DNA of 9,465 nucleotides from Mesorhizobium sp. (GTDB taxonomy: Bacteria; Pseudomonadota; Alphaproteobacteria; Rhizobiales; Rhizobiaceae): positions 1-9,465 of the forward strand of contig JAEKLU010000128.1 of the NCBI GenBank assembly GCA_019509685.1. Direction: 5' to 3'. Below, one piece after another: positions 6,717 through 9,465 of the stretch; position 1 is the first letter of the stretch, and each line of letters opens with the position of its first letter. The position numbers and the translations under genes were made by a program. The notes under the pieces are model-generated. The model saw only the letters and a list, made by a program, of their open reading frames with translations, was not told the origin of the DNA and searched no databases.

Positions 6717-7508
6717 TTAGGCGCAGACGCGGTTGCGGCCTTGCTTCTTTGCCTCGTAGAGCTGGCGATCGGCGCGCCGATAGAAATCCTCAGCGCTTTC
6801 TTTGTGATCCCAGACGGCAAGACCGACGCTGGTGGTGACCTTCAGCCGCACATTGCCGGACAGAACCGACATGTTGGCGATCGCCTTGCGGATGCGCTCG
6901 GCGAAACGGGCAAGCAGTTCGGCGTCCATGTTGGGCGTGACCACGGCAAATTCTTCGCCGCCCAGGCGCGCCACCACGTCGTGATAGCGCGTCATGCCCC
7001 TGAGGCACGAGGCGACGGCTCTCAGCACCTCGTCGCCGACATCGTGACCATGCGTGTCGTTGACCTGCTTGAAATGGTCGAGGTCGAGGATCATCAGCCC
7101 GACCGGCCGGTCGATGCGACGGAATTCCTCGAGATACTCGCGCAAGGCGTCGTCGAAGTAGCGGCGATTCTGCATGCCGGTCAGGCCGTCGGTGAGCGCC
7201 GCCTGCTCCAGCGTCTGTGAACGAGCGCTGAGCGACACCGTCATGGCGCGCAGCTTGCCTTCTTCCCGCACCTGCCCGCGGATCAGCGGGTAGATGAAGA
7301 AAGTCCCGAAGAACATCGCCGTCGCCAGCAGCGCTCCGGTCACGAACAGCAATTTGTTGAGGTAGATGATCCTATCGACACGTGATGCGGTATCGAGGTC
7401 GGTGGCGATGCCCTGCAACTGGCCATAGGCATGGAATGTCACCAGGCCGGCGGCCAGGATCACGAAAATAAAGACGAAAAAAGCGGATTCCGCCTTGTGG
7501 AAACGCAT
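6717..7508 (-). CDS. Membrane diguanylate cyclase (GGDEF domain)
   Basis: This is a 263-residue inner-membrane enzyme predicted to make cyclic di-GMP from two GTP. Two hydrophobic helices (about 8-28 and 53-76) enclose a roughly 24-residue periplasmic loop. A short linker, probably coiled, follows, and the GGDEF domain starts near 105 with the usual L-T-D-x-L-T-G...N-R-R. The catalytic motif is intact as G183-G-E-E-F187. The allosteric inhibition site R174-x-x-D177 stands exactly five residues before it, so both activity and product inhibition are expected. There is no EAL, PAS or CHASE domain, so the sensed signal is unclear. ATG at 7508 has GGGGAG only three bases upstream, which is short; a TTG at 7511 is the alternative. 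It is flanked by convergent HerA-like DNA and the downstream end of miaA, and appears to be transcribed alone. Confidence 0.9.
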   Translation of the reverse strand: MRFHKAESAFFVFIFVILAAGLVTFHAYGQLQGIATDLDTASRVDRIIYLNKLLFVTGALLATAMFFGTFFIYPLIRGQVREEGKLRAMTVSLSARSQTLEQAALTDGLTGMQNRRYFDDALREYLEEFRRIDRPVGLMILDLDHFKQVNDTHGHDVGDEVLRAVASCLRGMTRYHDVVARLGGEEFAVVTPNMDAELLARFAERIRKAIANMSVLSGNVRLKVTTSVGLAVWDHKESAEDFYRRADRQLYEAKKQGRNRVCA

Positions 7509-7634
7509 CAACTCCCCGCCGCACTGTAACCTTTGGGGTTATGGCATGGCCGGCCTTACGGAGGGTTAACCGTAACAACCTTGGCGAGAAGAAGGCGCGA
7601 AGATTTTAAGGCTCTGATTGAAAATGGTATTGGA
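7509..7634. promoter_or_regulatory. Cyclase upstream region with GGTTA/TAACC repeats
   Basis: This is the only gap that can hold the cyclase promoter. TAACC (7527-7531) and GGTTA (7537-7541) form a hairpin. TTACGG (7556-7561) and CCGTAA (7570-7575) form an inverted repeat around the palindrome GGTTAACC (7564-7571). On the minus strand TTAACC, 17 bases, then TGCCAT is a poor sigma-70 match. TTAACC is also a CtrA half-site core, but a full TTAA-N7-TTAA site is absent. The cluster suggests an operator for an unidentified regulator. The miaA-proximal 50 bp show no clear hairpin or terminator. Confidence 0.3.
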
Positions 7635-8528
7635 TCAGACCGCGAGGTCGTCACCCGGCCGCAATCTGCGCCATTCCGCTCCCAGCTGATTCCTGAACCA
7701 GGTCGCCTGGCGCTTGGCATATTGGCGGGTTGCGATCTTGGCGCGTTCGATCGCTTCGGGAAATCCTGTTTGCCCGGCCATCGCCGCCTGCAATTCGCGC
7801 ACGCCGATCGCTTTTAAGGCCGGCAGCGCGGGATCGAGGTCAAGCGCCGTCAGTTGGCGGACTTCGTCGAGCGCGCCCTTTTCGAGCATCTGGTCAAAAC
7901 GAACTTCGATGCGCCGCACCAGCTCAGCCCGGTCCGGCTCGATCACCAGGAAGCGCGCGCTGCCGCGATCGATCAGCGGCCGGCCGCGCGCCGCCTGCCA
8001 TTCGAGGATGGAGCGTCCCGAGGCATCGAGCACTTCGAGCGCGCGCACGATACGCTGACTGTCGGTGGCTTTGAGTTGCATGGCGACAGCCGAATCCTCG
8101 CGCATCAGCAAGCGATGCAGCCGCTCGGCGCCTTGTTCCTTGAGTTCGTAACGCCAGCGGTCCCGCACTGCCTGCGGAATGTCGGGCATGTCCGAAATGC
8201 CCTCGGCCAGCGCGCGGAAGTAAAGCCCGGTGCCGCCGACGAAAATGACGGCACGGCCCGACAGAACACCCTCATCGATCAGCTTCGTCACATCGCGCAG
8301 CCAGGCGCCGGTCGAATAGGCTGTCGAGGGATGCACATGGCCGTAGAGGAAGTGCGGCGCGCGCGCCATTTCGGCAGCACTTGGCCGCGCCGTCAGCACA
8401 TCGAGCACCGAATAGCCCTGCATGGAATCGGTGTTGACGATGACCGCACCCTGGCGCTCGGCAAGATCGAGCGCCAGCGCCGACTTGCCGCTGGCGGTCG
8501 GCCCGGCTATCAGGATCGCGTTTTTCAC
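7635..8528 (-). CDS. miaA: tRNA dimethylallyltransferase (tRNA isopentenyltransferase)
   Basis: This is a 297-residue enzyme that transfers a dimethylallyl group to N6 of A37 in tRNAs reading codons that begin with U, in the cytoplasm. The motifs of the family are present in order: P-loop G9-PTASGK-S16; the substrate and catalytic segment D34-S-M-Q-G-Y39; GGTGLY (98-103); QRIVRALEV (158-166); IGVRE (241-245); and RQYAKRQ.TWFRN (268-280). The P-loop starts close to the N-terminus, as usual. GTG at 8528 was chosen because GAGG lies five bases upstream and the length then matches the family. A GTG at 8579 would add 17 residues lacking family similarity and would overlap serB. The gene diverges from serB across 34 bp. 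Confidence in function is high; the exact start is less certain. Confidence 0.96.
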   Translation of the reverse strand: MKNAILIAGPTASGKSALALDLAERQGAVIVNTDSMQGYSVLDVLTARPSAAEMARAPHFLYGHVHPSTAYSTGAWLRDVTKLIDEGVLSGRAVIFVGGTGLYFRALAEGISDMPDIPQAVRDRWRYELKEQGAERLHRLLMREDSAVAMQLKATDSQRIVRALEVLDASGRSILEWQAARGRPLIDRGSARFLVIEPDRAELVRRIEVRFDQMLEKGALDEVRQLTALDLDPALPALKAIGVRELQAAMAGQTGFPEAIERAKIATRQYAKRQATWFRNQLGAEWRRLRPGDDLAV

Positions 8529-8562
8529 GCGGCCCTCGCCCGCTTGCCCGCCGGAATCTTCG
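8529..8562. promoter_or_regulatory. Very short divergent gap between miaA and serB
   Basis: These 34 bases are GC-rich and contain the ribosome sites of both genes (GAGG for miaA, GGAA at 8553-8556 for serB). There is no -10 or -35 like sequence. Promoters for each gene must therefore lie inside the 5' coding part of the other, or the transcripts have very short leaders. Confidence 0.5.
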
Positions 8563-9450
8563 ATGCCGCTGATCGCCACAATAGTGTCCCGTCCCGAAGA
8601 CCGCGCCGTGTCGGCCTCGCTTGCGAATATGGCCTCGCGGGCGGCGGGCGCAAGCGTTGTTCATTGGCTGGCCGAGGACATTGCCTGCGATGTCGTTTTG
8701 CCCGAGGTGCCGGACGTCGGCGCATTGACGGCCAATCTGCGCGCGGCACTGGCCTCCGAGCCGGTCGACGTCATCGTTCAGCCGGCGCAAGGCAGAAAAA
8801 AGAAGATTCTGCTGGCCGACATGGATTCGACCATGATCGACCAGGAATGCATCGATGAGCTGGCCGACGAGATCGGCGTCAAAAGCCACGTCGCGGCGAT
8901 CACCGCGCGCTCGATGAATGGCGAGATCGCGTTCGAGCCCGCCTTGCGCGAGCGCGTTGCCTTGCTGAAGGGCCTCGACACGGCCGTGGTCGATCGCATC
9001 ATCGCCAATCGGCTCACGCTCGCCGCCGGTGGCCGTGCGCTGGTGCGAACGATGCGCGCCAACGGCGTATGGACAGCGCTGGTCTCGGGCGGCTTCGATG
9101 TTTTCACCAGCCGCATCGCCGACATGCTGGGGTTCCAGGAAAACCGCGCCAACCGCCTGATCGAGCAGGACGGCAAATTCACCGGCATGGTGGCCGAGCC
9201 GATCCTTGGCCGCGCCGCCAAGGCCGAGGCGCTGCTTGATATCGCGGCCAAGCTTGGCCTGAAGGCCGAGGACGCAATTGCGGTGGGCGATGGTGCCAAT
9301 GATATCGACATGATCCGCCTCGCCGGCACCGGCGTCGCCTTGCATGCCAAGCCTTCCGTGGCGGAGCAGGCAAGGATCCGCATCGACCATGGCGACCTCA
9401 CCGCGCTGCTCTATGTCCAGGGCTATCGTCGCCAGGAGTTCGTTGAATGA
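8563..9450 (+). CDS. serB: Phosphoserine phosphatase
   Basis: This is a 295-residue HAD-superfamily phosphatase that performs the last step of serine synthesis, phosphoserine to serine plus phosphate, in the cytoplasm. Residues about 1-80 are the ACT-like N-terminal domain seen in long SerB proteins. The catalytic core begins with D86-M-D88-S-T90, where D86 is the nucleophile and D88 the general acid. The cap segment follows (IDELADEIG onward). Motif II is S175-G-G-F. Motif III has K220. Motif IV is G242-D-G-A-N-D247, which holds Mg2+. All active-site residues are intact. ATG at 8563 has GGAA six bases upstream, and the following PLIATIV is the usual beginning. The stop overlaps the next ATG, so serB is probably co-transcribed with that gene. 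Confidence 0.96.
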   Translation: MPLIATIVSRPEDRAVSASLANMASRAAGASVVHWLAEDIACDVVLPEVPDVGALTANLRAALASEPVDVIVQPAQGRKKKILLADMDSTMIDQECIDELADEIGVKSHVAAITARSMNGEIAFEPALRERVALLKGLDTAVVDRIIANRLTLAAGGRALVRTMRANGVWTALVSGGFDVFTSRIADMLGFQENRANRLIEQDGKFTGMVAEPILGRAAKAEALLDIAAKLGLKAEDAIAVGDGANDIDMIRLAGTGVALHAKPSVAEQARIRIDHGDLTALLYVQGYRRQEFVE

Positions 9451-9465
9451 GATCGATGCGCACGG
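9447..9465 (+). CDS. Start of a gene downstream of serB, truncated by the window
   Basis: An ATG at 9447 overlaps the serB stop as ATGA, and AGGAG (9434-9438) stands eight bases upstream, a good ribosome site. Only six codons are visible (M-R-S-M-R-T), so the product cannot be recognised. An in-frame ATG at 9456 is an alternative start. The overlap suggests translational coupling with serB. Confidence 0.45.

Noticed and set aside
8433..8465. TTGACG at 8434-8439 as a serB promoter -35
   Set aside because: No TATAAT-like hexamer lies 16-18 bp downstream; the match is probably a chance event in miaA coding DNA.
7854..8858. 334-codon plus-strand frame opposite miaA
   Set aside because: It is a shadow of miaA, whose motifs are unambiguous on the minus strand.
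8272..9390. 372-codon minus-strand frame across serB and the miaA start
   Set aside because: It covers two well-identified housekeeping genes and has no recognisable motif of its own.

Overview
The window looks like chromosomal DNA of a GC-rich alphaproteobacterium of the order Hyphomicrobiales (Rhizobiales). Mesorhizobium or a close relative is the best guess. This rests on base composition, on the divergent miaA/serB pair, on a small 'RSHNGGPPL' protein of a type I associate with rhizobia, and on the style of the GcvA-like LysR and HerA-like proteins. It is inference from protein recognition, not from a marker gene.

Layout. Positions 1-158 (minus) hold the first 52 codons of a gamma-butyrobetaine-hydroxylase-like (TauD/TfdA superfamily) dioxygenase, cut by the window edge. 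It diverges from a GcvA-type LysR regulator (270-1187, plus). Next comes a 600-residue flavin monooxygenase with a fused N-terminal NTF2/SnoaL-like domain (1326-3128, plus). Its stop codon overlaps, tail to tail, the stop of a GNAT acetyltransferase (3125-3652, minus). That acetyltransferase is the last gene of a compact three-gene minus-strand cluster: an XRE/cupin regulator (4004-4570), a 102-residue uncharacterised protein (3690-3998) and the GNAT enzyme. The regulator has a good promoter whose predicted start point falls on its own ATG, so the mRNA may be leaderless.

A HerA-like (DUF87) ATPase gene (4721-6550, plus) follows, with no NurA partner in view. Two consecutive hairpin structures (6571-6679) fill the gap before a membrane diguanylate cyclase (6717-7508, minus). 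The right end is housekeeping: miaA (tRNA dimethylallyltransferase, minus) and serB (phosphoserine phosphatase, plus), divergent across only 34 bp. A further gene begins at 9447 with an ATGA overlap on the serB stop and runs off the edge.

How the genes relate. Three local groups are plausible: dioxygenase/LysR/monooxygenase (oxidative catabolism with its regulator, substrate unknown); the XRE-small protein-GNAT operon; and miaA/serB. The HerA-like and diguanylate cyclase genes appear to be independent units. I found no tRNA, rRNA, IS element, CRISPR array or phage gene, and no convincing new multi-gene system. The points most worth following are the possible leaderless autoregulated XRE operon, the hairpin element at 6571-6679, and the fused monooxygenase with altered fingerprint residues. 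No stretch longer than 300 bp lacks a gene.
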